DNA of 64,000 nt from Humulus lupulus (GCF_963169125.1 NC_084798.1:106595970-106659969); one strand, 5' to 3'. Positions 1-11,890 are shown, numbered from the stretch's first letter. Notes: generated from the letters alone by a model not told the origin. Numbers and translations are program-made.

Positions 1-2
1 AG

Positions 3-1850
3 ATGCTAAGACGCTATAAGCGGTTAAGAGAACCACAAGAGGTTGAGGTCGACCTTGATGGAGATTAGCTGAATGCCTCCATGAAGAATCCTCCGCCACC
101 CGAAAATGTGAATGCACCAAAGGAGCTCGGGGTTCCTAAGGATGAAATGGAGGCCTTGTCCCCGGCTGTCCCACCTGATGAGAACCGTCCGAGATCAGCA
201 GCTGCTCTTGCGAGAGATGCCGGAGAGTTCCTGCCCCCAAAGCTGCCATAGGTGTTGAACTCCGGTCGGCAAGATCCGGGACCATCGACACGCAGGCCTG
301 ACAAGAATCCCCAAGTCCATTCCATAAGGTCGAGCACTAGGTCTCGATGTTATGAAGAGGAGATACGTGAATTACACCGGAAGAACCAAAGGCAAGACAC
401 CACCGTAAAGAATATACAAGAGGTGTTGAATGGCCTACTACAAGGGAAATCAAGCATATCTCTTCCTAGGTGAAAAGATAGAGGCCAAGAGGGGGTAGAA
501 ACCACAGTCCCAATGGACGATGGGAGGACTCGAATCTCCACCAGTAATACCCCCCGGACGAAGCAGCATGAACGTCCCAAACTACCGAAACAGCCTCAGA
601 GGCCAGAGTAGAAGAACAACGCTGACCCCCATAACGAAGTCGAAGCCACATCAAGGAAAACACCCTCAGACATAAGGGAAGAGCTTAATAAGAAAAGGAC
701 GGACAAAAAGACTACACCTCCTATGGCATCCCAGGAAGACAAAGGAAAAGGAAGGGCTAACCCGTCCACTTTGAGAGACTCCTTGAACTAAAGGAGACAA
801 GACCTAGACACAGAAATGAGGAGCCTCCGGAGCAAGATAATAACCGCATCTGAAGGGCAAGCTGTCGACGATGAGTTCAATTACTAATCGCCCTTCACTA
901 AGGAAATCCAATCCATCCAGCTCCCAGCCAACTTCAAAGAGCCTCACATGACCCCTTATGAAGGAAATACGAATCCCAAATACCATCTGGACGCATTTAA
1001 CGACCTTATGAAATTAAGGGAAATTAGTAGCAGGCCCAAATGCTACTGCTTTGCTGTCACGTTAAAGGGACCTGCGTACAAATGGTTCAAAAGACTCTGG
1101 TCAGGGTCCATCAAGTCTTGGCAACAAGTTTCTGATGAATTTCTCCAACAACATCACGTCGTGCGTGATTACACAATGCCAGGCACCAGCCTCGCTAACG
1201 TGAAACAAGGAGAAAATGAGATTCTAAAGAGCTATATCCACAGGTTCAATATGGAGGTAGCCAAAGTAGGAAGCTTGACCCGTGGGGAATTAAAACTGGC
1301 AATTACGGCCGAAGTACGCCCGAGTAGTAAGTTGTGCGATAACATGCTAAAGGAGGAGGTCAATGACTTGGACAATTTCTACGAACGAGCGTAGAAATAT
1401 ATTCGTGTTGAAGATGGTCATGAGAGCCTTAAGGATGGAAAAGACAGGTCCCCTCCAAAACCCTCAATCCGGGAAGGACAAAGCAGCGCAAAGAAGAAGA
1501 GGGTCTATGAAGGGTCAAGAGATGATCGGCCTCAAAAGCCCCAACGCATTGAAGAGCGCAAACAGGCCCCCTACACCTTTTATACTGACCTCTCACATGC
1601 TAGGGAACATATCTTCGTCACAAATTAAAATCAGGTCCTTTACAGGAGGCCCCCGCCAATGAAAAAATATCAATCAAAAAGAGACCCCAATAAATATTCT
1701 CAGTGTCATAAAGATATTGACCACACCACCGCAGAATGTACTCATTTGAAAATAGAAATTGAAGAGCTTATACGTAGGGGACACTTGGGCACATACATCC
1801 CCAAAGAAAACCAAAGACCGGAAGAAGGAGTATCATCACCGCGGGCATGA
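3..1850 (+). pseudogene. Element A gag (decayed)
   Basis: Gag forms the virus-like particle that packages retroelement RNA. One frame runs from an ATG at 3 (or 81) with several in-frame stops (66, 258, 471 and others). A clearer capsid-like stretch follows at 948-1394, containing GPAYKWFKRL and a run resembling the retrotransposon gag domain. Further frames cover 1395-1850 and end with a zinc-knuckle-like region near 1690-1740 (CHKDIDHTTAEC) in which the usual first cysteine is serine. The protein was proline- and lysine-rich at its N-terminus. Several frame changes exclude a functional product. Confidence 0.8.
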
Positions 1851-1982
1851 GATGTAGCCCGAGAGGTTCAAGGAGAAGTTAGGACCATCTTCGAAGGGCC
1901 AGGTTTTGGAGGCGAGTCAGGGAAGGGGCGAGACAAATATGCCAGGGAGGCCAGGCGAAGTCCACCCCCATGCGTCTTAAGT

Positions 1983-2590
1983 TTGGAGCAACGCCCCCCA
2001 AAGAGTTTCAAGGGGGAAAACGACACGATAACCTTCACTGAAGAAGACGCACGGGGTGTGCACTTCTGTCACAACAATCTCTTAGTGTTGACTGTCCAGC
2101 TTGCCAACATGAGGGTGCATCGGGTCTTGGTGGACAATGGAAGCTCTATAGACATCCTGTATCGCCCAGGTTTAGAGAAGATGGGACTGAGCATCAGGCA
2201 CCTAAAGCCCTGCAATACCTCCTTGTATGGATTTACAGGAGATTCAATACAGCCCATAGGCGCAATTAAGTTAGCCCTCACCATGGGAGAACATCCCAGA
2301 CAAACCACCATTATGGTAAATTCTGTCGTGGTAGACTGCCCCTCGACCTTCAATGTAGTATTAGGGAGACCCTCCCTAAGAGAATTGAAGGGGATAACTT
2401 AAGTATACCACTTAGCCATGAAATTCTCGACTCCTGGGGGGATAGCATGCAGGAAAGGAGAGCAGAAGGAAGCAAGGGAATGTTATAACACATCCCTCCG
2501 CACGACCATAAAATCTTCGGTGCCTATGGCAATGGTGGTACATGGAAGCACAAACCCGCACGAATTGGACCCGTAGGTCATGGAGGAACC
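1983..2590 (+). pseudogene. Element A aspartic protease region
   Basis: The open stretch 1983-2402 carries the retropepsin active-site motif DNGSS at 2133-2147, followed by the expected hydrophobic pattern and VVLGRPSL near 2360. It would cleave the Gag-Pol polyprotein. A TAA at 2399 interrupts the frame, which resumes with YHLAMKFSTP, a segment that also follows the protease in elements C and D. The catalytic aspartate is intact, unlike in C. Confidence 0.85.
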
Positions 2591-2689
2591 CAGGGCCGAG
2601 CCAGTAGAGGAGTTGGAAGAGGTCACAATCATGAATGAGTCGTTGAGGAAGTTGAAGGTAGGAAGAAACCTTTTGGGTATCGTGGGGTA

Positions 2690-3468
2690 TCGTGAAGGAA
2701 GAGCTAGTAGAATTTTTTAAAGTTAACCTCGATGTATTTGCTTAGAGTAATAAGGACATGGTGGGGATAGACCCATCAGTCATGTGCCATCACTTAAGCA
2801 TCGACCCAAAAGCAAGACCTGTGAGGTAGAAAAGGAGAGCGCTGGACCCAGAAAGATACGCGACCCTAAAAGAAAAGGTCAACAAGTTGAAGGCAAATGG
2901 GTTTATCCGAGAAGCATTCTACCCAGTATGGGTATCCAACCCAGTTTTAGTCCCAAATTCCAATGGAAAGTGGAGGACTTGCGTGGATTTTTCTAACCTC
3001 AATAAAGCCTGCCCTAAGGATAGCTTCCCGCTTCCTAGGATAGATCAGTTAGTAGATGCCATGGCGGGACACGAGCTACTCAGCTTCATGGATGCATATT
3101 CCGGGTACAACCAAATACCCATGAACCCGAATGATGAGGAGCACACTTCATTTATAATAGACAAGGGGCTTTATTGCTACAAAGTGATGCCTTTTCGGTT
3201 AAAGAACGCAGGAGCTACTTATCAAAGGTTGGTGAAAAGAATGTTTGCAAATCAGATAGGAAGAAGTATGGAAGTATATGTAGATGATCTGTTAGTAAAG
3301 ACAAAGAAGGCAGAAGAGCTCACAAACGACCTCAGTGAGATGTTTGACACCCTCCAAAAATTAAGAATGAAGCTAAACCCGCTCAAGTGCACATTTTGAG
3401 TTTCGTCAAGGAAGTTCCTGGGTTTTATGGTGAATTGAAATAGGTATTGAGGCCAATTCTGACAAAAT
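2690..3468 (+). pseudogene. Element A reverse transcriptase, N-terminal two-thirds
   Basis: The RT begins in a damaged connector (stops near 2720-2750), then reads well from 2887 to 3399 with NGKWRTCVDFSNLNKACPKD, LPRIDQLVDA, SGYNQIPM, and the catalytic YVDD at 3277-3288. A TGA follows at 3397. The coding sequence stops at 3468 because element B has been inserted; it resumes at 12823 in the RT thumb. Before insertion the two halves were contiguous, as shown by the CAAGG duplication. Confidence 0.92.
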
Positions 3469-3473
3469 CAAGG
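3469..3473. repeat. Target-site duplication of element B (CAAGG), left copy; right copy 12818-12822
   Basis: CAAGG directly precedes the TG of the 5' LTR and directly follows the CA of the 3' LTR. A 5-bp duplication is standard for LTR-retroelement integrase and proves that B landed in A. Confidence 0.97.
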
Positions 3474-4402
3474 TGTTATCCCCATTTCTCGCCGGTGGGC
3501 CTAGGACCACGTTCTAGGCCCACTAACTGCCTAATTGAGGTTGGCCCCAGTCCAAGCCTGTTTGGCAAGGAGCAAGACGGATATCGATAGCCCAATTATG
3601 GGCATGGCCCGGAAGGCGTCTGGGAAGTGTTGTCCGGGACAGTCATCCGGAAGACGGTTCAGCTGGCTGAGGATAACAGTCGGGATCGGTACGAACGGTC
3701 CCGAAGCCCGGTAAACGATCCGGGCTCCTGGTGGATGATCCGGGCTTATGGTAAACGGAGAGGGACAGAGGTAAACAGACCCAGGTCGAGTCCGCAAGGT
3801 TGGCAGGATAAAGCATCCATGACCCTAACTCCGTCCTGCGAAGTGTGGGAGTTGTCCCCATGTTTCACCTATGGAAAAGATCACCTCGGGATTATACGCC
3901 GCTGGTTCAGACCTGTGCCACCACTGCTCTGACCGATCTTGTTCCCCGAATCCATCTCGTAATTCGAAATGTCCAGATCAAAAGCTCCAATTTTCCGGAT
4001 GATAGTTACAGTTTGGGCTGGCCCAATGGGCTCCAGTTAGCATTTTTCTTCGATGTTTTATCTATTCTGTATTGGGCTTCCGATAGAGAAGCCAGCAATA
4101 TTTATACCTTTATTGGGCCCGGGTCAGCCCGGCCCACACCCAGTGCTCCTGTGAACCTATAAATACATGTAACAGAGCACTGGAGAAGGGGCCTTCTTTT
4201 TTTGGGCATGCAAACTGTTACTCTGCTAAAACGAAGAGAAAACCCCATTGTTGTAGACTCTCGAAGTTCTAATACAACTGTCTCGTGGACTAAGGCTCAT
4301 TAATGCCCCAACCACGTAAAAGTATTGCTTATAACCTCTAAACCCTTTCTCTTAATCTCTCTTATCTTTTATTATTAGAGTTTTTGAAAATCTTGGTAAA
4401 CA
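3474..4402 (+). repeat. Element B 5' LTR
   Basis: It begins TGTTATCC and ends GGTAAACA, and matches 11891-12817. A TATA-like box TATAAATA lies at 4158-4165, so sense transcription should start shortly downstream. The last two-thirds are nearly identical to the 3' LTR, while the first 60 bases differ at 8 positions, all transitions. Confidence 0.96.
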
Positions 4403-4424
4403 TTTTGGTGCTTTCATTGAGAGC
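4403..4424 (+). other. Element B primer-binding-like site
   Basis: TTTTGGTGCTTTCATTGAGA directly follows the LTR. The same string follows the 5' LTRs of C (24289) and D (reverse strand, 59644 downwards), although the LTRs are unrelated in sequence. That position and conservation suggest a tRNA primer site starting at TGG; I did not assign the tRNA. Confidence 0.75.
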
Positions 4425-4461
4425 CTGAGAAAACTAGTGTTGACATCAAACCTCTACAACA

Positions 4462-6512
4462 ATGGTGAATACAAGACACACCACTTTCGACCCTACTAAC
4501 CCAGAGCAGAACAATGGAGAGCCACTGTCCCCCCACCTCTTCCTCAAAGTCCACCTGAGGATTCTCCTCATCAGACGTCCCCCCCTTACGAGTCACAAGA
4601 TTACGAAGGTGGAGCAGAGTACGAGGAGGACTATTACGAAGAAGAGGAGGGGAATGAGGGGGAATACCATGACGAACCTGAGGATCCCGAGATCCCAAGA
4701 GTGGACCCCAACCAGGAGAATCTGGAGGTGACTAGACTGAGGCAGCAAGTCCTGGACCAGGAAGCCAGGATTGCTGAGCAGGCGGAGGCATCTCGGCGGA
4801 TGCAAGAGTCCCTCCAAGACCTACAGGCATTCATAGTTGCATAGGGTCCGGCGACCGATCTCCCAGCTAGCCCGCCTCTGAGAGAGCAACAGCCCGCTCC
4901 TCTAGCCAGAACCGGAGCCCCCAAAGACGTGAGGCCAACCCCTCCCCCGGAGAAATTTCTCGAGCCAAACCCAGAAAACCCGGACCGGGAGAAAAAGAAG
5001 GCCGGGGGAAAAACCCAAGGGAAAAATCCCCCCATCCCGAGAGACGGGACCCGTCCCCGGCTGCTCCCTAGGAAAGAGAAGGTGTGCCCCGTCCCAGGAC
5101 AGGGCCATCTGACCAATCCGCAAGGGACGCGGCCGCGGGATGCTAGGCCCTGGTATGCCTCAGGGCAAGCCGGACGGGAAAGGTCTTTGCACCCCAGTGC
5201 TTCGGTGAACAAAAATCACCAGGAACGCTCGCATAGCGGGGAGCATCATGCCCTTAGTTCTGGGGATAACACGTCCCAGGTGTACCTGCGCGATGGGCTG
5301 AACGCTCGGAAGGAACGAGCCCGTAAGGAAAAGTTCCGCCCCCGAGGTGGCGACCTTAGGAACAACATCAACGACAGGAGGAACGAGAGAGTTCCCCTAG
5401 AGGATGGTGTGGCCAGGCAGCTCATGGAGCAACTGGCCACTTTGAAAAAAGTCACGGACCGCTTGGTCCACAAGCAGGAAGTAGCGAACACCGACTCCGA
5501 TGATGAGGACAAAGAGCCCTATGCGAGGCACATCCTTGAAGCTGTGATCCCCAAGGGGTTCAAGATGCCAAGTCTCACTGCCTATACTGGGAACACCGAC
5601 CCCAGGGATCATTTGTCCCGGTACAACCGACTTATGACTGTGGCCCACGTTAGTGATGACGGCAAGTGTCTCTATTTTTCGATCACTCTCGGCAGTCCCA
5701 CCGAGGAATGGTGGAAGAGACTCAAGCCAGGATCCATCCAATCCTGGTCGGGGCTACAATCGGCGTTTCGCAAATAGTTCGTGGCTGCCATGAGGATAGA
5801 CATGCAAATCAGTGCCCTCACCAATCTTAAACAGCTCCCCACAGAGACACTGAGGGACTACATCCAACGTTTCATCGAGGAGGCCTCCAAGACCAAGGTG
5901 GACGATGGGCAACGCCTGGTGGCATTGCAATCCGGGATCCGGGATCCGGGCCCGGTCCCCCCTCTAGGATGACATGCAGCGTAGCAAGGCTGCTACCTTA
6001 GAAGAATTCATAAGGAGGGCCCAGGGGTTCATCAACTGGGAGGAGGCTCAGATCCAGGCGTTCGGATGGCCGTCGGCGCCTCAGCCCAATGCCCCGGCAT
6101 TCCTGGGATACGGGGTGCAGTTCCCGGCACAACCCTACGTCACTCCCCTAATTTCCCCAGGTTCGGCGACTACGCCTGGGGTTACCTACACCATGCCTAC
6201 AGTGTACGGTCCTGCCTCTTCAGGATATGCCCCGGTCCAGTCCACCCCCTTTTCCGGGTATGGAGCCGCACCAGTGGGTCACAACCCTACCCCCGTCGGG
6301 GCCCACCAGTCCCAGGTGGGGGGGACTGAGGCAAGTGCAAACCCCTCCCGGGGGAAGAGGTCCGGGAAGGGCCAAAATTGGCCTGAGCCTGCTAAGAAAG
6401 GCAAGAGGGGCTACGAGCCCCAGTATTCGGAATACACCTATTTGGTGGACACCAGAGAGATCATCTTCCTGGCCATAGAAAGGGCGGTTCACTACCGGAA
6501 GCCTACCCCCAT
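4462..6512 (+). pseudogene. Element B gag (decayed)
   Basis: The start MVNTRHTTFD at 4462 lies 60 bp after the LTR, as expected for the first gag codon. The frame shifts by one base near 4530 within a C run. An acidic coiled-coil-like section follows, then TAG at 4842. The frame continues from 4845 through a basic, proline-rich region and the gag capsid core (KGFKMPSLTAYTGNTDPRDH; EEWWKRLKPGSIQSW). TAG at 5775 replaces a codon that is probably CAG (Gln). Another frameshift falls near 5950 within a short repeat of GGATCCGG. The last part is rich in Pro, Gly and Ser. The gag ends abruptly at about 6512, before the zinc knuckle. Confidence 0.88.
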
Positions 6513-6701
6513 GATCTGGTCCTACGAAGAGTCTTCCCTGCCACCCAAGATCCGACAGTGGGGGTTATGGGCCCGAATTGGGAAGGGTCATACGAGATCC
6601 AGCACGAAGTGTGCCCCAGAATGTACCGTTTAAAGCGGCTCAATGGCACGGAAGTCCCAAGAGCCTGGAACGCGGAACATCTCCGTAAATACTATCAGTA
6701 G
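6513..6701 (+). pseudogene. Element B pol remnant: integrase C-terminal tail joined to gag
   Basis: From 6513 the reading frame moves by +2 and the sequence reads DLVLRRVFPATQDP, then GPNWEGSYEI and finally AWNAEHLRKYYQ followed by TAG at 6699. The same tail ends the integrases of A (15203), C (30633) and D (51505). Protease, RT, RNase H and most of integrase, roughly 4 kb in the relatives, are missing between gag and this tail. The junction lies at about 6510-6513. Confidence 0.9.
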
Positions 6702-6902
6702 TTGGGAGAACATGTTCCATTTTTATATTTTCATTGTAAATAATGTACGCCTCAGGGCGATTCCTTGAATAATAAAAATGGCGTGTACAAAACCATAAAG
6801 AAATGTTATTAAATAATGAAAATTCTACTCAAGTGACCCCAGACCAGTCTTCGCGCCCTTGGGGGGTATCCCTAGTATGAAAAAATACCAGGCGGGGCGC
6901 AA
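6702..6902 (+). other. Spacer after pol remnant in element B
   Basis: Contains AATAAAAA near 6771, a possible polyadenylation signal, and the purine run CTTGGGGGGTA near 6858, the counterpart of a motif found after pol in A, C and D. No gene seen. Confidence 0.5.
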
Positions 6903-7550
6903 GGCTCAGGCCTAGTCACAACCCAGACCGGCAAGGTCTGGGGGGTACAAACCCTGTTAGACAAAGCCTCAGGCTGGTCTCGCCCCGGACGAATGATGTC
7001 CGGGGGTGTAAAAAAGAGGACCAAGCCTCAGGCTGGTCCCACCCCGGACGAACGATGTCCGGGGGTATAAATAAGGGGACCAAGCCTCAGGCTGGTCCTG
7101 CCCCAGACGAACGATGTCCGGGGGTATAAAAAAGAGGACCAAGCCTTAGGCTGATCCTTCCCTGGACGAACGATGTCCGGGGGTAGAAAAAAGGGGACCA
7201 AGCCTCATGCTTGTCCCGCCCCGGACGAGCGATGTCCGAGGGTATAATAAAGAGGACCGAGCCTCAGGCTGGTCCCACCCCGGACAAATGATGTGTGGGG
7301 GTATAAAAAAGGACCAAGCCTCAGGCTGGTCCCGCCCCAGACGAACGATGTCCGGGGGTATAATAAAGAGGACAAAGCCTCAGGCTGGTCCCGCCCCGGA
7401 CGAACGATGTCCGGGGGTATAAAAAAGAGGACCAAGCCTCAAGCATGTCCCACCCCGGACGAATGATGTCCGAGAGTATAAAAAAGAGGACCAAGCCTCA
7501 GGCTGGTCCCGCCTCAGACGAACACTGTCCAGGGGATAAAAGTATCTGGT
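6903..7550. repeat. Tandem array of 59-bp units in element B
   Basis: Ten clear units begin (at GCCTCAGGCTGGTC or a variant) at 6966, 7025, 7084, 7143, 7202, 7261, 7318, 7377, 7436 and 7495; a degenerate unit precedes them near 6903. One step is 57 bp, the others 59. Each unit holds two short inverted repeats, GGACCA...TGGTCC and CCCCGGAC...GTCCGGGG, followed by TATAAAAAA or similar. Amplified repeats at this place are known from Retand-type elements. The open frames across the array (for example 7205-7435 -) arise from the repeat and are not genes. Confidence 0.95.
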
Positions 7551-7987
7551 ATGCCCCAGAGCAAGGACATAGTCCGCGACTATTAGAATGTGGGTCCCAA
7601 GTGTGCAAAAGTAGTACAGTCCAGGCCGTGGGAACCTAGTCTATGTTTCAAAATAAACTAATCGAACAACCTCGATGGCCCAGGCCATCAGATTTTCGAA
7701 ATTGAGGACTAGACAGGTAGATTCAGTAATGACTATCAACTCCATAATGGCCCAGGCCGTTGGGTCCTGGATAACAGGATTAAAGTAAGTTAAGTTAAAA
7801 TCATGAATAATCTAGTCCAGGCCTTTGGAACCAGGACCAGACGCTCAGCACGGTGATAAAAAAAAAAGAGATAGCAATAAAAATAACATAAACTGGATAA
7901 AACACTACAAATTGTCTTGGACGCGTACGCATCCGTAAAAATGTTATTACAAAATAAAGGAAAAAAAGGCGAGATAAAGATCCGGGT
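7551..7987. other. Non-coding spacer
   Basis: Contains several short GGCCCAGGCC(A/G)T-like pieces but no reading frame with recognisable content. It would be the 3' untranslated end of the antisense gene. Confidence 0.4.
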
Positions 7988-10779
7988 CTAGGCTTCATCA
8001 TCCAGGAGCTCCGGGTTCTCTTTCTCCTTGGCCTCAAACTCGGCTCTCTTTGAGTCCAGGTCAGGAAAGATCAGGAGGTTCATGCTCTTGTCCTTTCGCC
8101 AGGCCAGGTTGATGGCCTCCTCGAAGGTGACGTGCAGCATGTCGTCCGCCTGCTCTTTTGCGCGGCGGGTCTCCTTGTGCGCCTTCACCTCCTGGCGAAG
8201 CGAACCGTCCAGCTCATGGATCCGGGCCTCCAAACCTTTGACCTTCTCCCGGTCCTGGATAGACTGAGTTGCGGCTGCCTCCTCTGCGGTCTTTACTCGG
8301 AGAAGATCTACCTCCAGAAGGGCCATCTTCTCGTCAGCCTCGGCTTCCTTCCGGGACATGGCCTCTTCATGCCAAAAAGTGGCCCAATCATGCTCCACGC
8401 AGTTTGCTTCGGCCTGAGCAACCGCTTTGGCCAAGGACTCATTTTCCTGGGTTATCTCCCTGGCCAAGGCCTCCTTGGCGGCTTCCCTTTGGTTGACGGA
8501 CGCCTCCTGCTCCAGCTAGAGCGTCTCCATCTTCATGGCCGCCTCGGCCACCAAGTCAGCATTCCGATGGGATAGGAGAGCATCTTGGAACAAAGAAAAG
8601 TTAGAAGAGTTCTTACTAAACAAGGAAAAGAAGAAAGAAGATGCAAAGCAAACTTACAGCGGTGGCTCGATGGCGGAGAGCTTGGGAAATGAACAGCATG
8701 TCCGGGTTGGCGATGGTGGCGTGTCGCTTCAGTTGGAGATTTCCCCACTTGATCCAGCAGGTCCACCGCGAATTGGGCTATGTCCTGCCCCAGCTTAGGG
8801 CGGAAGCCCGTCTCATCGATTAGCCGAATTCAACCTGACGACGAATCGTCAGGGCCTTGTAGGTCTCGTCCCTCCTTTCCCGGACACTTTCAAGACGGCT
8901 TCCCCATCCTCGGGTAAGGCCGGATGGACGGGAAGGGCCGATGTTGCCGGAAGGTCCTTCGCGACAAGGTGACTTTCCCTGAAGGACTCTCCAGCCGAGC
9001 CAACCCGCCTCGTCCGGGGCCTCTTTTTCCCAGTTTCCGCCTCCACCACGCCTGGCCCCGCGACCCTCTTCCCGGAACTCTGGCTTACCATAGGTCCCAG
9101 CTCCAGATTGATCACCGGGGGGTGAACGAGAAGGTTGGAGATGGTGGCTAGGTCCACGGCCGTAATAGGAACCGCGACAAGTGCAACCTGGCTGGGTCGA
9201 GGATCCGCCCCTGGCGTCTCCTTGCTATGGGGGAGTTCCGAGCCTGGCACGTCGGATGTTTTCTTGGCAGCCTTCTTTGTCGCGGCCTTAGCTGTCCTAG
9301 CAGCCCAGATCTCAAGGAGCAGCCTCATCTCGTCCACGGGATCGGACATGTCGGAATCTCTTAAAAAAAACACAAATGAAAAGGAGTCAATACAATTAAC
9401 ATGCAAACAGAGAAGTCAAAAGTAAGAGTGGCCCAGGACGAACCCTTATCTAAGCTTCGGACATGACTCAATTCATCTAGCGCGAAAGAGTAGACTCGGT
9501 CCCCCATGTCATCCGGGTTCAGGAAATTACCATATTGGAGGAACCCGAACAGGTACATGAGAATTTCTGAGCCTACGGAAGCGGGAGACGAAGGTCTCGT
9601 CTCCCCGTCAGCCCCGAACACGGGGCCTCGAAGTGCTAGCCTATCCCTAACTAAGTCCCCAACTTGGGGAGCATAAGTCAAAAGCATAGGTGAGTTACCT
9701 CACCTGAAGACGATAGCCCCAGGGGTCCCTGTGTTCAGCAGTGCCTCCTCGAAGAGGGCTTCCAGCTCCTCGGAAGTGGCCGCCTCATTCGACTGAGCCA
9801 AGTCCTTCTTATGCTTGGCCGCGTCCGCGAGTGTCCCGGCCTCTACGTCCCTGATGTGCTCCAGGGCCTGCTGCTCCCTTATATTGGGATCTATCTCGCA
9901 CTGTATTCCCTGGAGGCTCGAGGCGTTGATCGTCTGGTGGGCCACGAGCAGTCCGATCAGTCGGAGGTTTTCGGTGGTAACGTAACCCCCCCATGTCCAG
10001 ATCCTCCGCACTTAGCTCAGAGTAGAGTTTCTTCTGATCCAAAATGAACTGGGTGAGAGGAGTCTGGGCAAAAGGTCCTGCCACTTAAGGTAATACAGTA
10101 AGAATAAAAAAAGGAAAGGCAGGCAAAGTAAAGAATCGGGAAAACACTTACCCACTCGCTGGAAGTCCAGCATCAGCGTGGGGTTCTTCTCTACGAGGAA
10201 CCCAGACGTCATGAACCAGTAGTGTTGGACATCCGGGGGGTGCTTCTAGGCGCTAGTGGGAGCGAGGTAGTTGCCCCATGGCTTGAGCCTATAGAAGTCG
10301 TCCAAGGTCTTGTCCTTGGCATTGACCTGCGGCTCCATCTTGTAGAAATACAAGATTTTTGCGGGGGTCGGCTCTGCGATCTCCTTCGCGGCGTAGAAGA
10401 CACGCCATCCCGCAATCAATCGGTAGGCTTGGGGCAGAAGCTGGAAGGGTGCGATCCCCACGAATGTTAGGAACCGTACGAAGTAATAATGAAGTGGGAG
10501 CGTAGCTCCCGCACTGATGTGGCCTACGCTCTAGGCCCCGAACCCGTTCACGGAGGTGTACGCCCGCTCCTCTTTGCTGGCTAGGCGGTTGTGGAAGAGT
10601 CCTGGAGTTGACTTTATGCCCAAGCGGTTCTCCAGGCTGTACAGCATCCGGTAGTTCCAGAACAGGTTCGGTACTGTGTCCATCTCCCATTTGTTGACTT
10701 TAGGGGTCCGGGACCCGTGAAGAAGGACATGGGCCTTGTTGACTTCTTCCTCCGAGTGAAGGGTGACGCCCGATGTCAT
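7988..10779 (-). pseudogene. Element B antisense gene (putative gypsy-type transposon domain + coiled coil)
   Basis: The gene is read right to left. Exon 1 starts at 10779 and contains the motif SAGATLPLHYYFVRFLTFVG near 10490, followed by a region ending near 10152. This matches the family of the 'putative gypsy type transposon' domain (Pfam Transposase_28 type). A TAG near 10530 sits where C has Trp (AW), so the copy is broken. An intron at 10151-10084 (GTAAGT...AAG, phase 1) is at the same place as in D. Later exons: 10083-9700, a basic and alanine-rich segment 9406-8849, then an intron 8657-8584 and a long coiled coil 8467-7988. The coiled coil ends with the conserved W-containing tail near 8110-8058. 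Small frame changes occur between segments. The function is unknown. Confidence 0.75.
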
Positions 10780-11877
10780 GGCTTATAATCTGGGAGCGAA
10801 GAAAAATAAGACCAAGCAGTCAATACCAAAACCCAAGAAATTCTGTTAAGGTACGGGGGGGGTCTCCTACGAGCTGCTTGGAGTCCCCTCTGGATCAGGC
10901 CCAGGATCACCAGGGAACCACAAGACCCTGATCGGGAACGAAAAGTAGGCTACTCCTAAATCAGTTCGTCGCCACTTGTCCGAGAAGCATCCAGACCTGG
11001 AAAGGCCCAGAGCAGCCCGGACCAGACAGTCTCCCTAGCACTAAGTCTAAGCACAAACAAGTTCTAGCAGCCTAAGTAGATAAGAAAAATGACAGGAAAC
11101 CTACATTTGTATATCTATAAAGGCAAACGGTAGAAGAACTTACTATGAATTGCTGGTCGTGAAAAATGGTGGTTGTCCGGTGGTAAGGACGGCAGAATCT
11201 CAGTCTTGAACTGACGAAGGCAGTTCAGCAATTTGTTGACAAGATAGGCTGAAGATGCGTGCTCAAGGAAAGGTGCAGATGCCAGAACTGTTGGGAAAAG
11301 GCGACGACGCAGAGTGAGCAGACAGTGGAAGAGTTCCTCTGCAAGCTCGGACATAAACAAATCCTCCAAGTTCTTGGAATGGCTCGAGAGTGTAAAGATT
11401 TCAAATGAATGCCTGAGGGGTATTTATAAGGACCCAAATCCTGATCTCTGATCCAGCGGATAGGATCGATCCCCCATCGGATGGTTCAGGATAGTGCAGA
11501 GGCAATAATGAATCTACTCAAGTGCTGGATCCGCTCCATTTCAATCCAACGTCCCAGAGGGGGAGGCTCTTCAAAGCCGCCCCATCCTACGGTCCACCTC
11601 AATGCAAAAGTATTAATGAAAAGCCCCCACGTGGATGGGACGCTTCGAAGTCCAAGCTGACGCAATAACCTAGGCCTAGCGACCCTTGAGGTGGTTGATG
11701 ACCTTTCAGGGTCAAGTGCCATCGATGCATCAGTTGCTGGGCGACACGTGTACCCCTCATAACAAACTAGGACTTCAGTAAACGAACCCGAACCAACCAT
11801 TCTAAGAAGGAACCGGGAAGATAGCCGGAAGTATCCGGGACCAAGGCAAGCCTCCACCGGGCAGTCCCAGATGAAGG
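10780..11877 (-). promoter_or_regulatory. Leader/promoter region of the B antisense gene
   Basis: No coding sequence recognised. On the - strand a TATA box (TATAAATA) lies at 11428-11421, about 640 bp before the antisense start codon. Equivalent boxes exist at the same relative place in A, C and D. Confidence 0.55.
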
Positions 11878-11890
11878 CTTGGGGGGTAAA
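11878..11890 (+). other. Element B polypurine tract
   Basis: CTTGGGGGGTAAA abuts the TG of the 3' LTR, the expected position for plus-strand priming. Confidence 0.85.

Noticed and set aside
3474..4402. Long frames within the LTRs of B (for example 3845-4162 and 12261-12578)
   Set aside because: Identical in both LTRs and overlap the promoter and TATA box; no protein resemblance.
6903..7550. CRISPR array
   Set aside because: Units are contiguous without unique spacers and the DNA is plant nuclear.
7205..7639. Open frames across the 59-bp repeats
   Set aside because: Repeat-derived, on both strands, no family.
8849..9425. + strand frames at 9135-9425 and neighbours
   Set aside because: Shadows of the antisense gene of B, which has the coherent composition and splice sites.
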